Below, in pieces: positions 29,326 through 39,399 of a DNA stretch of 64,000 nucleotides (position 1 is the first letter of the stretch; every line of letters begins with the position of its first letter). A program made the translations under genes and the position numbers. Where the stretch lies: assembly GCA_002633315.1 (NCBI GenBank), contig NWBN01000008.1, positions 1-64,000 on the forward strand, read 5' to 3'. This stretch comes from Bacteroidales bacterium Phil6 (GTDB lineage Bacteria; Bacteroidota; Bacteroidia; Bacteroidales; F082). The notes under the pieces are model-generated. The model was not told where the DNA came from. It did no database searches and saw only the letters and a list, made by a program, of their open reading frames with translations.

Positions 29326-32300
29326 TGTGCTTCCTCCTCATTTTTTTGTTCATTTTGTTCTATTTTGGCAAGTTTCTGTCTCGCCTCTTGTTTCAAGTCA
29401 TCACCGGGATAGTTGTCTATTATACTTTTCAATGTCTCTTTTGCCTGAAACACATTGTCTTTTGCCACATAAATGTCGCCAAGCAACAGGAATGCCTTTG
29501 CCACCCAAAATGTATGAGAGCCGAAGTTGTCCGACATAAAGAAGACATCATTTTCTGCATCGTCATACTTTTGCATTGCATAGTCGCACAAGGCAACATG
29601 GTATGCCGATTCTGCACCCATAACACTCTTGTCTTTGTCGGCAGACATCTTAAAACGTACGATTGCTTCAGAATAATCTTTCTTTGCATACAATGATTTG
29701 CCGACTATATAATCAGTCTGATTCTTCTGATTTTGTGTCACTTCCGGCATTGAATACAATTCACCTCCATATTGTATCGCCTTATCGTAATCACCGTTGA
29801 AATAACCGCTCTTCATTGCACCTTCAATAGCCTCAAGTTTAATTATCTGATTGTCAGTAAGAGACAACAGACGTTCATAATAAGAGGCTGCATCAGAATA
29901 ATTCCCATCATCATAATCCAAGCGTGCGAGACGCAGCAAAGCATAGTCTGTATAATCGTTATCAGGTTGATTTACAATATATTCAAGATGAGAACGCTGT
30001 TCTGTAAGATTATTTTCTTTCTCCAAGGAATAGGCTGCATAATAATGTATTTCAAGTTGATAGGCTCCATTGGGATTTTTCTCCAAATATTGGCGAATAC
30101 CTTCCATCGCCTTGTCATATTTACCTTCCTGGAAGAAATTCTCTGCTGTTTTAAACATCAGCGAGTCTTGTTCGCTAACGCTGACACTGCCAATTCCGTT
30201 TTCCTCAGTATATTTGAAATATTCCTGAGTTCTGTTTGTTTCCATGTAGATATTACGAATCAGATTGAGAGCTTCTCGCGACTCTTCTGTATTGGCATAA
30301 TCAGAAACCACTTTTTTCAGATTGACGAGAGCCTCTTCATACTGGTCATTATTATAATACAACATGCCTATTTTCATCAAAGCCTGACGTGCGTATGGCG
30401 AACGAGGCCTGTCTTTAACAAGTTTTCCGAAAGATGCAACAGCCGAACGGGTATCGTTGGAACCAAGATATGCCATACCTGTCTCATAAACGGCTCTGTC
30501 ATAATATGAAGATTTTGGATATGATGTATAAAGTGCTGAAAGACAAGATATTTTAGAATTCATATCACCAAGTGCGCCATATCCCATGCCTTGCTGAAAC
30601 AGTGAATAATCGGCATTCTTTGAATCGAGTTTCACTGCATTGGAATAAGCATTTATTGCATTTTTATAATTACGTTCCATAAAATAACAGTCTCCCATAC
30701 GCATCCATGCATCATTAAGACAGGTCTTGTCATCTCTGTAAATATCCACAAAATGTTTGAACTCTTTCAATGCCTTTTCGAAATCATTTTTATTGAAGAA
30801 AAGATAACCGAAATTATAATATGCAAACGGGAACATCTCGGAATTCTCTGCAGAAGACATTTTCAGAAAAGACAACAGATAGCTTTCTGCCTTCTTATAG
30901 TCTTTCTTTTGGTAATAAGCATCAGCCAGCCAATATGTGGCATCGGCCTTCATCAATGAAGATGCACCTCGTCCCGAGTTTACCCTTGTAAGATAAACGA
31001 CAGCCTTATCGTAATCCATGTCGTTGTAATACTGCATACCGAGATTATAATTAAGCTGAGCATAAATCTTTTCCAACTCTTTTGTAAGACGAGGATATTG
31101 CTCCAATGTTTTCAAAGCGGCATCATAATCTTTAGAATTAAGCAGTAGATGTATCACCAACTCCTGAGCTTCAGTGCGACGTTTGGAATCCGGATATTTT
31201 GCAATGTATTCATTAAGTTGTGCAACCGCCTCATTGAAAGGGTCCACACCGGGAATAAAACTCAACTTGGAATAATTGAACAGGGCATCTTCAGCCAATT
31301 CTCTGTCAATATTGACTTTATATGCCTTAAGGAAAGCATTGCGGGCAAATTTCTCCTGCTGTGTGTTGATATAACACTGGGCAAGATAATACGATGCAAA
31401 TTGCGTCAACCGGTCTTCATCAGATTTCACAGCATTCTGAAAATTATCTATAGCACCCTCATAATCACCTGTTTTCATCTTGCAGAAACCTATACGAAAC
31501 TCCACCTCACGAGGGAAGGCACGTTTGCTGTTCTCTCTTGCCATATTGAAATATTCCAAACTCTTGGCATAATCCTTGAGTTGGAACCATGACTCGGCTG
31601 CCATCAGGGCAACGTCTGACTTGCGGCGTTTGTCTGCCAGTATATATGCCTTGTCACAACTTTGTGTCACCGCCTCATAATTTCCCTTGTTAAAATCTAT
31701 CTGAAGAAGGTACAAAGGTACTATCTTGTTATATTTAGGGTTGTTTTTTATCTTTTCAAAATGAAATACGGCATCATCAAGATTATCATTAACATATTGG
31801 ATATGAGCATAATAATATTGAGCATCGACTTTATACGCGCCATCATTCACCGATGCCTTGAAAAACAAAGGCTCTGCAGCATCGATATTATTGGTATTGT
31901 AATAACACAGTGCTTTTTTAAACTGATATTCTGACAACTCCGTATCATCCAAATCACTTTCATCTATTCTGTCATATATCTTGATAGCGTCCCTGTATTT
32001 CTTGTTTTTGAATAAAAGATTGGCATAAATAAAGTTGGCATCAACAGTCAAAGGGCTTGTAGAATTATTATTGATAAAATCAGATATCATCTGTTCTCCG
32101 TTGCCATTATCGAGATATAAGGCAGAAGCAGCCTCATAAAATTGAGCTGCCACCATCTTTTGATCATTCTGTCCTTCCGTTTTCTCCAAATACTTGCCAA
32201 AAAGCTCTATCGCTGCACCATAATGATGATTTTCATAAAGCATCAACGCCTCGTCATACAATGCTTCAGGCTCCAACTGTCCCATCTGTCTCTGAGCCAT

Positions 32301-32363
32301 GACATATTCATTTACACTGAAGACCATTACAACAACAGTCAACAATTTCAAGAGTAACTTCAT
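29322..32363 (-). CDS. Large secreted tetratricopeptide-repeat protein
   Basis: This 1013-residue protein has a signal peptide (about 1-23, ending VMAQ) and then an almost unbroken array of TPR units from about residue 30 to 990. Typical blocks are ALYDEALMLYENHHYGAAIE and AYWRMGD-like or YDKAVVYLTR helices. The tail is charged (KIEQNEQKNEEEAQ). Such long TPR proteins act as periplasmic scaffolds for protein assembly. The gene is translationally coupled with the barrel gene downstream. I cannot name its partner beyond that. A -7 box TAAATTTG (32381-32388, minus) is just upstream. Confidence 0.8.
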   Translation of the reverse strand: MKLLLKLLTVVVMVFSVNEYVMAQRQMGQLEPEALYDEALMLYENHHYGAAIELFGKYLEKTEGQNDQKMVAAQFYEAASALYLDNGNGEQMISDFINNNSTSPLTVDANFIYANLLFKNKKYRDAIKIYDRIDESDLDDTELSEYQFKKALCYYNTNNIDAAEPLFFKASVNDGAYKVDAQYYYAHIQYVNDNLDDAVFHFEKIKNNPKYNKIVPLYLLQIDFNKGNYEAVTQSCDKAYILADKRRKSDVALMAAESWFQLKDYAKSLEYFNMARENSKRAFPREVEFRIGFCKMKTGDYEGAIDNFQNAVKSDEDRLTQFASYYLAQCYINTQQEKFARNAFLKAYKVNIDRELAEDALFNYSKLSFIPGVDPFNEAVAQLNEYIAKYPDSKRRTEAQELVIHLLLNSKDYDAALKTLEQYPRLTKELEKIYAQLNYNLGMQYYNDMDYDKAVVYLTRVNSGRGASSLMKADATYWLADAYYQKKDYKKAESYLLSFLKMSSAENSEMFPFAYYNFGYLFFNKNDFEKALKEFKHFVDIYRDDKTCLNDAWMRMGDCYFMERNYKNAINAYSNAVKLDSKNADYSLFQQGMGYGALGDMNSKISCLSALYTSYPKSSYYDRAVYETGMAYLGSNDTRSAVASFGKLVKDRPRSPYARQALMKIGMLYYNNDQYEEALVNLKKVVSDYANTEESREALNLIRNIYMETNRTQEYFKYTEENGIGSVSVSEQDSLMFKTAENFFQEGKYDKAMEGIRQYLEKNPNGAYQLEIHYYAAYSLEKENNLTEQRSHLEYIVNQPDNDYTDYALLRLARLDYDDGNYSDAASYYERLLSLTDNQIIKLEAIEGAMKSGYFNGDYDKAIQYGGELYSMPEVTQNQKNQTDYIVGKSLYAKKDYSEAIVRFKMSADKDKSVMGAESAYHVALCDYAMQKYDDAENDVFFMSDNFGSHTFWVAKAFLLLGDIYVAKDNVFQAKETLKSIIDNYPGDDLKQEARQKLAKIEQNEQKNEEEAQ

Positions 32364-32380
32364 AGTTATTATTTTTTCTG

Positions 32381-32388
32381 CAAATTTA
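32381..32388 (-). promoter_or_regulatory. -7 box for the TPR/barrel operon
   Basis: The minus strand reads TAAATTTG, an exact TAnnTTTG match, 18 bases before the start codon. Confidence 0.45.
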
Positions 32389-32467
32389 AAAAATCAACGT
32401 AAGAGAAACGTAAAAAATTCGTCAAAAGTACATCATTTTAATTCTTTTTCTCAAATATTGCATAATA

Positions 32468-32504
32468 AAGGCGTATGGTTATCATCAAGAAACACATACG
32501 CCTT
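32468..32504 (-). terminator. Stem-loop after the beta-CASP nuclease gene
   Basis: AAGGCGTATG (32468-32477) pairs perfectly with CATACGCCTT (32495-32504). The following T-run on the minus strand is weak (TTTATTAT), so termination is probable but not certain. Confidence 0.55.
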
Positions 32505-32523
32505 CATTAAAAATCAAAAAACA

Positions 32524-33927
32524 TCAATCGAGGATTACCGTTTCACCAGGTTCAGGTATTTCGATATTTCTAAATCCAGCATCATGCAACACTTTGGCAT
32601 ACGACTGCTGTGCAGAATATTCCCCATGTACAATAAACAGTTTCTTTATCTTATGAGGGTCGAGACACGACAGATAGTTACGCATCTCTGCATAATCGGC
32701 ATGACCGCTGAGAGCATCAATACTGAAAATTTCAGCTCTTACTTTATGAGGCGTCCCAAAAACAGACACCTCTTTCTCCCCACTGAGCAAACGTGCACCC
32801 AAGGTGGCAGGAGCACAATAGCCCACTGCCAAAATAGAATTACGTTTATTGTCGATGTTATTAGCAATATGATGTTTGACACGACCTGCCTCCATCATTC
32901 CCGATGCAGAAATGATAACGCAGGGGTCTTTCTTGCTATTCAAAGCCTTTGATTGATTGACATTGGTAATATACTTCAAACTATTAAAACCAAACGGATC
33001 ATCATCATATTCTAATACTTCGGCCACATCATCATTAAACAGATTCAGATGACGACGGAAAATATCGGTCGCATTGACAGCCAAAGGACTGTCAACATAA
33101 ATCGGGATTCTGGGAAGTTTATTATCATTATAAAAATTGTTGAGCAGAAACACTATCTCCTGCGTTCTGCCTATGGCAAAAGAAGGTATGATCAACTTGC
33201 CTTTTTTCTCGACGCATGTATGATATATCACTCTTAACAACTCATCTTCTGCACCCTTATTATCCTGATGCAACCTGTCGCCGTATGTACTCTCTGTAAT
33301 GAGATAATCACACTGAGGAATAGCGTCAGGTGCTCTCAACAGATAGTCATGCTCACGTCCAATATCTCCGGTATAGCATATCGTTATTGCTTTGCCTTTT
33401 TCCATTATGGTAATATTAGCCGCAGCACTGCCCAACAAATGACCTGTATTGACAAACTTCACTGTAATATCATCGTCAATGCGGAACTTCCTGTTTTCTG
33501 CTGTACTGATAAACAACTTCATACAGTCGCGAGCATCTTTTTCGGTATATATTGGGGCGACAGGTTTCATGCCCTGACGTGATTTTTTCTTATTGAACCA
33601 GCGAACATCGTTCTGTTGAATAAAACCGCTGTCAGGCAACATGATAGAACAAAGATCTCGCGTAGCATGAGTACATATCACCGAACCGCTAAAACCTCTT
33701 GTGTAAAAATAAGGTATCAAACCGGAATGGTCTATATGTGCATGTGTCAAGATGATATGGTCAACCTCGGCAGGATCTATCATGGTGTTGCGATTCAAGG
33801 CATCAGTTTCAAGACCTTTCCCCTGAAACATGCCGCAATCGAGAAGTATCTTCTTTCCTTTGTCGGTGACAATCAGATGTTTGCTGCCTGTCACCTCTCT
33901 TGCCGCTCCAATGAATTTTATCTTCAT
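32524..33927 (-). CDS. Metallo-beta-lactamase / beta-CASP ribonuclease-like protein
   Basis: This 467-residue protein has the metal motif THAHIDHSG near residue 61, further His/Asp ligands in TGHLLGS and CYTGDIG, and the beta-CASP blocks PSFAIGRTQE, VYVDSPLAV, ISASGMMEAGR and LSGHADYAE. This is the architecture of RNA-processing nucleases such as CPSF73-like and RNase J-like enzymes. The likely role is processing or decay of RNA in the cytoplasm; there is no signal peptide. The gene begins 15 bases after the stop of the Rgp-like protease gene, so the two probably share a transcript, an odd pairing of a secreted protease and a nuclease. Confidence 0.88.
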   Translation of the reverse strand: MKIKFIGAAREVTGSKHLIVTDKGKKILLDCGMFQGKGLETDALNRNTMIDPAEVDHIILTHAHIDHSGLIPYFYTRGFSGSVICTHATRDLCSIMLPDSGFIQQNDVRWFNKKKSRQGMKPVAPIYTEKDARDCMKLFISTAENRKFRIDDDITVKFVNTGHLLGSAAANITIMEKGKAITICYTGDIGREHDYLLRAPDAIPQCDYLITESTYGDRLHQDNKGAEDELLRVIYHTCVEKKGKLIIPSFAIGRTQEIVFLLNNFYNDNKLPRIPIYVDSPLAVNATDIFRRHLNLFNDDVAEVLEYDDDPFGFNSLKYITNVNQSKALNSKKDPCVIISASGMMEAGRVKHHIANNIDNKRNSILAVGYCAPATLGARLLSGEKEVSVFGTPHKVRAEIFSIDALSGHADYAEMRNYLSCLDPHKIKKLFIVHGEYSAQQSYAKVLHDAGFRNIEIPEPGETVILD

Positions 33928-33942
33928 ACTATTATCATCTTA

Positions 33943-36900
33943 TCATTTTATTATATTGACTTTTCTTGTCATGATGCCATTCTCTGTCATCAACTGCAGA
34001 ACATATACTCCTGATTCAAAGTTGGAAACATCTATCACAGTTTCATCCTCATCAACATCCTGAGCACAGACGACATTGCCAACCATATTGTAAATCACAT
34101 AATGTTTCATTCCTGTCACTTTGACATTAAGCGTCGATGATGCAGGATTGGGATAAATTGTCATCATGCCTGCATTTTCATCGATAGACGTTACGTTTAT
34201 CATAACATAATCGTTATTCGGGTCACTCTCCGAGATGGCAAAGTCAGACTCACATTGATTAGCATTATAATACGCAGACACCTTATAATAATAGGTGCCA
34301 ATAGCGACAGATGAATCAAAATATTGATAAGAACTCAATCCGGGAACATTGACAAGGCGTTGTATCAATTCATAATCCGAGCCGTCAGTGCTGCGGTACA
34401 CTCTGAATTCAGTAAGTTCATTGTCCGACTGTGCTTTATCCCATGACAACAACACACCGAACTGTTCCGAAGACCAATAATATTCACCTTCAAAATTCTC
34501 CGGTGCAAGACAATCCTCAATAGTAATACAAGACTCTTCCGAATCCGGAGATTCCACATCACTGTAAACAGTTCTCACCGTATAACAATATGTACCAGCA
34601 GAAATGTCTTCATCAGTATATGAAGCAGTATTAACATTATTCATCAACAAGTCTCCGTCTCTATAAACTGCATAACTGTCAGCGTCAGTAACAGGATTCC
34701 ATGATACTATTACGACATCATTTTCAACTGATGCCGTAACTTCAGTTGGAGGAAGTACGACTTCTACTTCTACAGATGCCTGCACGCTGTTGCCATTTGA
34801 GGTCACTGTCACAGTATAGGTTGTATTACTTTCCGGTGAAGCAACAGGAGTTTGTATCGTACTGTTATTCAATGATGATGATGGTGTCCAACTATAAGAA
34901 TAGTTACCATTGCCACCCGTAGCATTGGCTCTGAGATTCGATGAAGCGCCCAAAGGTATCACTACCGGAGTTGCTGAAGCAGTCACCTGCAACGGTGCAT
35001 AGACGTTAACAGATGCTGAATTGCTGTCAGGTGATTCAACGCCATTGTACACCGTTCTTACAGTATATGTATAAGAACCCGCAGAAACATTGTTGTTAGT
35101 ATATGATGTAGTCGTGATATTCTGAGCCAACATTACATTGTTGCGGTATATCTTGTAACTCTGGCACGGTGTAGCTGCTGTCCATGAGAGATTTACATTG
35201 GAACCTGACACCTGTGCCACGAGATTAGTAGGAGGAACCACCACTGTAACTGTAACCGTACCGGAAACATTATCGCTGCCGTCACTGACTGTACAAGTAT
35301 ATGTCGTTGTCTGTGTCGGGCTTGCCGATGTCGTTTGTGATGATGGAGAAGTCAATCCAGTAGTAGGAGTCCAGCTATAAGTATAGTCATTAGTACCTCC
35401 GGTTGCAGATGCTGTCAAAGTAGTACTGTTACCACGGGCTATCACAGTTGGGGATGCCGAGACCTGTACCGACAACGGTTGAGAGCCGCCCTCCTCAACA
35501 ACGACATTGGCACTATAAGAAACCTTGTTAAATCCAATGACATTAAGAGTAGCCTGTCCTGTAGCTGTAGGAGGTGTCAAAGTGATATTTGCCGTACCGT
35601 TATTCACCACTGCAGTACCAAGGATAACGCCATCACGCGAAAGAGTTGCCACAGCACCATTGGCATTGCTGACAGTGACAGGGAAAGATGTTGCATTGGC
35701 ACTGACGGTGTTGGAATGCGATACAGTCATATTCGACGGAGTATCGGTACGCAACATAAGAGTAGGGTCTCCGAAAAGAATCCATGTATTGTAAGTTCCT
35801 GTACCGGTTGTATTGTTACCGTAAAGATCTAATATCTTCATATTGCCGTTTAACGTCACACCTCCGGCAGTACGCTTGATATTATTGCTATAACTTTCCA
35901 CCAAAATATCCGTCATTTCATCTTGACCATATTGTGGTGGTTGCCACGGCTGCGATACATAAGAAAACATTCCGCCTATTGCACCTGTAGGTTCTCCGGT
36001 GCTGTTATTGGTTGCTCTCAGCCATGTCTCTCCAAAACATGGTGTATAATAATCATATTTTCCATTTAGACATGCTACTGAAACGACAAAAGGCAATTTG
36101 TTGTCGTTGGTAAGTGCATTGACATGAGTATTGTTATAAGAAAACACTCCCCAACTAGTTTCAGAGCCATGATTGCAATAATTTATCATTCCGACCCCAT
36201 TATTGATATGTTCACTTATGATTACAGCAGATGAAGTAACACCCGGTACTCCTTGATAGTCGCGATGTACTTCTGTATAAGTATAATCCAACATGTCGTT
36301 TCTGATATTGTCAATATGTTGATAGTCAGCCTCTCCATAATGACCTGAACCTAAACCTTCATTTTTAGACACACCTTGACCTACAGACAGCCAAGTAGCA
36401 GAAGAGGTAAGGTCTCTCTCATAAGTGATAGTTCTATTCACTTGAGTTGTAACCTGATCTGTCGTCTCGGCAGAAAAACGACCTACAAACAACTCATTGT
36501 AATAATCAGAACCTTCTATTTGTCCATACCAGTAGTCGGATTTACCGCTATAAGCACCTAATGACAAATATTTTCCCGGGATCTGAGCATCATCACCTAC
36601 AAAAAGAACATGTGTGAGATTGTCATTATTCTGATATTGTGTAGTAATATAGGCTTTTATTGCATCACAGGTAGTACCGGCAACAGATGTCGATACTATG
36701 GTAGTAGCACGGCCGATACTGTTTTTCCATTCGACGAAAGGCTCCATCGCATTCATGAAAGCATCATGACATATTACAAGCAAGTCACCTTCTTCTTCAA
36801 GTACGGTGTACTTTGCCATGGACTGTCCATAATTTATATAACGGTTCTCATACACCGCAATCATTTCCGGGTCTATCTTAACCGTTGAAGAACGACGCGA

Positions 36901-37509
36901 CTTCACATTTTCATCACTCTCCCCTACCTTATACATACTCATAACGATATGATGATATACTCTCAGTGTTTTTGTTTGAGGATTATAGGCAAATGGAGTC
37001 ACTATCATATTCTGTCCTCTCACGTCACGATGAATATAAGGTTCATTAAGAGTCACCATATCTGTCGGAAAAAATGCGTTGTTATCATATACCTCGCCAT
37101 AGGTATAGGGCACATCATCAGGATTGATACTGCGGGGGAAGTCTCCCTTAGAAGGAGCCAAGTCCACATTTTCATAATCCATATATTCCGATGATATCAC
37201 CTTTACTATCATATCTGCATTATCTCCTATCATCACTCTTACGGGAAAACTCGGCACAGCCGGCTCTCCGGCTTCAACAACAGACATCATGTCGTCACAT
37301 TCCAAAACAACAGAATTACCTCTTGGAGTAACAACATCATTCATCTTAAAACTACCCATGGAAAAATCAACGACAACTTCCTCTTCCGAAGAACTTATCA
37401 ACTTTACATCATAAACATTTGATATTGACGAGTTTATCAAATTAACTCTTTGGGCAAATGTTATTTGTACACCAAACAACAAAATCAGCAATAAATAAAT
37501 TTTATTCAT
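33943..37509 (-). CDS. Arg-gingipain-like C25 cysteine protease with T9SS sorting domain
   Basis: This protein of 1188 residues has a signal peptide ending TFAQ, a C25 propeptide (about 20-225), and a catalytic domain (about 240-590) with His447 in NHGSET, nucleophile Cys480 in SVACLNG and Asp395 in GEADYQH. That Asp corresponds to the S1 residue of RgpB that selects arginine. A gingipain Ig-like domain follows, then two repeats of a PKD-like plus fibronectin-III-like pair (about 680-1000), another FnIII-like domain, and a type A T9SS C-terminal domain starting TIYPNPASS. It is predicted to be secreted through T9SS and anchored at the cell surface. I start it at MNKIYLL; the earlier ATG only adds a non-signal stretch. 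The beta-CASP gene follows after 15 bases. Confidence 0.9.
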   Translation of the reverse strand: MNKIYLLLILLFGVQITFAQRVNLINSSISNVYDVKLISSSEEEVVVDFSMGSFKMNDVVTPRGNSVVLECDDMMSVVEAGEPAVPSFPVRVMIGDNADMIVKVISSEYMDYENVDLAPSKGDFPRSINPDDVPYTYGEVYDNNAFFPTDMVTLNEPYIHRDVRGQNMIVTPFAYNPQTKTLRVYHHIVMSMYKVGESDENVKSRRSSTVKIDPEMIAVYENRYINYGQSMAKYTVLEEEGDLLVICHDAFMNAMEPFVEWKNSIGRATTIVSTSVAGTTCDAIKAYITTQYQNNDNLTHVLFVGDDAQIPGKYLSLGAYSGKSDYWYGQIEGSDYYNELFVGRFSAETTDQVTTQVNRTITYERDLTSSATWLSVGQGVSKNEGLGSGHYGEADYQHIDNIRNDMLDYTYTEVHRDYQGVPGVTSSAVIISEHINNGVGMINYCNHGSETSWGVFSYNNTHVNALTNDNKLPFVVSVACLNGKYDYYTPCFGETWLRATNNSTGEPTGAIGGMFSYVSQPWQPPQYGQDEMTDILVESYSNNIKRTAGGVTLNGNMKILDLYGNNTTGTGTYNTWILFGDPTLMLRTDTPSNMTVSHSNTVSANATSFPVTVSNANGAVATLSRDGVILGTAVVNNGTANITLTPPTATGQATLNVIGFNKVSYSANVVVEEGGSQPLSVQVSASPTVIARGNSTTLTASATGGTNDYTYSWTPTTGLTSPSSQTTSASPTQTTTYTCTVSDGSDNVSGTVTVTVVVPPTNLVAQVSGSNVNLSWTAATPCQSYKIYRNNVMLAQNITTTSYTNNNVSAGSYTYTVRTVYNGVESPDSNSASVNVYAPLQVTASATPVVIPLGASSNLRANATGGNGNYSYSWTPSSSLNNSTIQTPVASPESNTTYTVTVTSNGNSVQASVEVEVVLPPTEVTASVENDVVIVSWNPVTDADSYAVYRDGDLLMNNVNTASYTDEDISAGTYCYTVRTVYSDVESPDSEESCITIEDCLAPENFEGEYYWSSEQFGVLLSWDKAQSDNELTEFRVYRSTDGSDYELIQRLVNVPGLSSYQYFDSSVAIGTYYYKVSAYYNANQCESDFAISESDPNNDYVMINVTSIDENAGMMTIYPNPASSTLNVKVTGMKHYVIYNMVGNVVCAQDVDEDETVIDVSNFESGVYVLQLMTENGIMTRKVNIIK

Positions 37510-37525
37510 AATAATACATTTTTTG

Positions 37526-37533
37526 CAAATATA
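37526..37533 (-). promoter_or_regulatory. -7 box for the Rgp-like protease gene
   Basis: The minus strand reads TATATTTG, 17 bases before the ATG, giving a very short leader. Confidence 0.45.
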
Positions 37534-37864
37534 CATTATTTATATCAATTCAGGTTTGTTTTTTACAAAAATTTTAAATTCGGAATTAACAGCATCTCTA
37601 AAGACATTTGTCAAATCCTTACATCAAAAACACCTTTACAACAAGTCTTTCATAAATTGTCATGAAAAAAAAGACAATTATCCATCATTCGAGGATCACA
37701 ATACAAAAGATATCGATATCAACATGAAACTATTCAAAAAAAACATCTGCATTTTATCAACCATATTTTAATGATTCACTATCATCAATGAAAACGAAGA
37801 ATAAAATTAACAAAATATCAATACAATAATTTTCTTAAAATGTATTATTCATTAAATATTTTAT

Positions 37865-37872
37865 TAACTTTG
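37865..37872 (+). promoter_or_regulatory. -7 box for the NSS symporter gene
   Basis: TAACTTTG matches TAnnTTTG and ends 14 bases before the GTG start. Confidence 0.5.
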
Positions 37873-37886
37873 CAAAAAAAGTAACA

Positions 37887-39230
37887 GTGAAATCCAATCG
37901 AGATAATTTTACAACATCATTTGGTGTTTTAGTAGCGATGGCGGGTTCTGCCATCGGATTAGGAAATTTATGGAGATTTCCTTATTTGGTAGGAACCAAC
38001 GGAGGCGCAGCATTTATAATAATATATTTGTTTTTCGTATTTATTTTGTGTCTGCCTATTTTGATTTCAGAATTTATTATCGGAAGGAGAAGTCAAGCAA
38101 ATGTATTCAGAGCATTTAAGATACTTAAACCAGGAAGCAAATGGGGATTTATCGGAATACTGGCAGTAATGTCAGCTATATGCATTCTTGCCTTTTACTC
38201 TGTAGTAGGCGGCTGGTCTGTCAACTATCTTGTCAAGGCCATTACTTTTCAGCTTCATATTGATGGTGATACTGCCACAAGCATGTTCAACAACATAGTG
38301 ACAAGTTCATGGGAATCTTTAATATATATGTTGATATTTTTATTACTCACAGGAATTGTTATTCTTGGTGGAATTAAAAACGGAATAGAAAGATTTTCAA
38401 AGATAATGATGCCTGTATTGTTTTTTCTGATGATTATGATTGCAATACGTTCTGTCACATTACCAGGTGCATCAGAAGGTATCTCTTTCCTTTTTAAGCC
38501 CGATTTTTCAAAAATAACCGGAGACACATTGATAAAAGCTCTTGGACAGGCGTTTTTCTCTTTAAGTATTGGTTGTGGTACAATACTCACATATTCATCA
38601 TACGTGAAAAAAAATGACAATATGCTTAAAACATCATCACTGACAGCCATCTCCGACACTGTCTTTGCCTTGATAGCCGGTATAGCCATAATGCCTGCGG
38701 TTTTTGCGTTCAACATGTCACCAAGTGAAGGTCCCGGTCTCGTATTCATCATATTACCTGAAATATTCTGCCAGATACCGGGTGGTTCCATAATAGCTAT
38801 AGTATTCTTTTTCACCTTATTAGTTGCGGCGCTTACTTCTTCAATATCACTTATCGAAGTAGCTGTAACTTTTATCATAGAAGAATTCCATTTAAAACGT
38901 AAGGTTGCCATACTTTTATCCCTTGCCATTTGTACCGTGCTCGGTTCACTCAGTTCATTGTCTCAAGGTATATTGTCGGATGTCAAGATTTTCGGACTTA
39001 ATTTCTTCGATTCATTCGACTATCTGTCGGCAAATATCCTAATGCCTTTGGGAGGATTGTTCTTGGTAATATTCGTTGGATGGATAATGAAAAAACCGGA
39101 AGTAATAGATGAAATGTCCAATAATCACACTCTAAAAATTTCCCAATGGATATATACATTTATCTATTACATCATTCGCTATGTAGCTCCTTTTGTCATT
39201 TTGGCAATAATGATAACAGGGTTGATGTAA
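37887..39230 (+). CDS. Neurotransmitter:sodium symporter (NSS) family transporter
   Basis: This 447-residue inner-membrane protein has the LeuT fold. Helix 1 carries GSAIGLGNLWRFPYLVGTNG, the conserved sodium and substrate site; helix 6 has FFSLSIGCGTILTYSSY. About 11-12 helices are expected. Bacterial members take up amino acids with sodium. The start is GTG, giving MKSNRDNFTT just before helix 1; the next in-frame ATG would remove the helix 1 motif. It lies between two C25 protease genes, which fits uptake of amino acids released by proteolysis, and the sodium-type V-ATPase would suit it. The exact substrate is not visible. Confidence 0.9.
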   Translation: MKSNRDNFTTSFGVLVAMAGSAIGLGNLWRFPYLVGTNGGAAFIIIYLFFVFILCLPILISEFIIGRRSQANVFRAFKILKPGSKWGFIGILAVMSAICILAFYSVVGGWSVNYLVKAITFQLHIDGDTATSMFNNIVTSSWESLIYMLIFLLLTGIVILGGIKNGIERFSKIMMPVLFFLMIMIAIRSVTLPGASEGISFLFKPDFSKITGDTLIKALGQAFFSLSIGCGTILTYSSYVKKNDNMLKTSSLTAISDTVFALIAGIAIMPAVFAFNMSPSEGPGLVFIILPEIFCQIPGGSIIAIVFFFTLLVAALTSSISLIEVAVTFIIEEFHLKRKVAILLSLAICTVLGSLSSLSQGILSDVKIFGLNFFDSFDYLSANILMPLGGLFLVIFVGWIMKKPEVIDEMSNNHTLKISQWIYTFIYYIIRYVAPFVILAIMITGLM

Positions 39231-39347
39231 AGAATCTAAAAACGGAAACACGATAATAAACAAATTGAAGCCGATCGATATTTCGGTAAATATATCCTCA
39301 TTACAAGAACATAATGTTTTACCTCAGTTTTTAGGTAGTGTTGATAA

Positions 39348-39378
39348 AAAAAAGTGCACCATAAAGATGCACTTTTTT
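39348..39378. terminator. Bidirectional terminator, NSS symporter / protease
   Basis: AAAAAAGTGCA (39348-39358) and TGCACTTTTTT (39368-39378) form a perfect stem with A- and T-runs on either side, between convergent genes. Confidence 0.88.
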
Positions 39379-39399
39379 AAAATGTCATAAGTTATAATA

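Larger units (their letters stand above)
37510..37886. other. Divergent region, Rgp-like protease / NSS symporter
   Basis: This is 377 bp. A minus-strand -7 box TATATTTG (37526-37533) serves the protease gene, and a plus-strand TAACTTTG (37865-37872) serves the symporter gene. A 12-bp palindrome GATATCGATATC lies at 37709-37720. The short open frames here show no family resemblance. Confidence 0.55.

Noticed and set aside
37523-37771. 82-codon open frame upstream of the NSS symporter
   Set aside because: It overlaps the protease promoter, is AT-rich and has no family resemblance or ribosome site.
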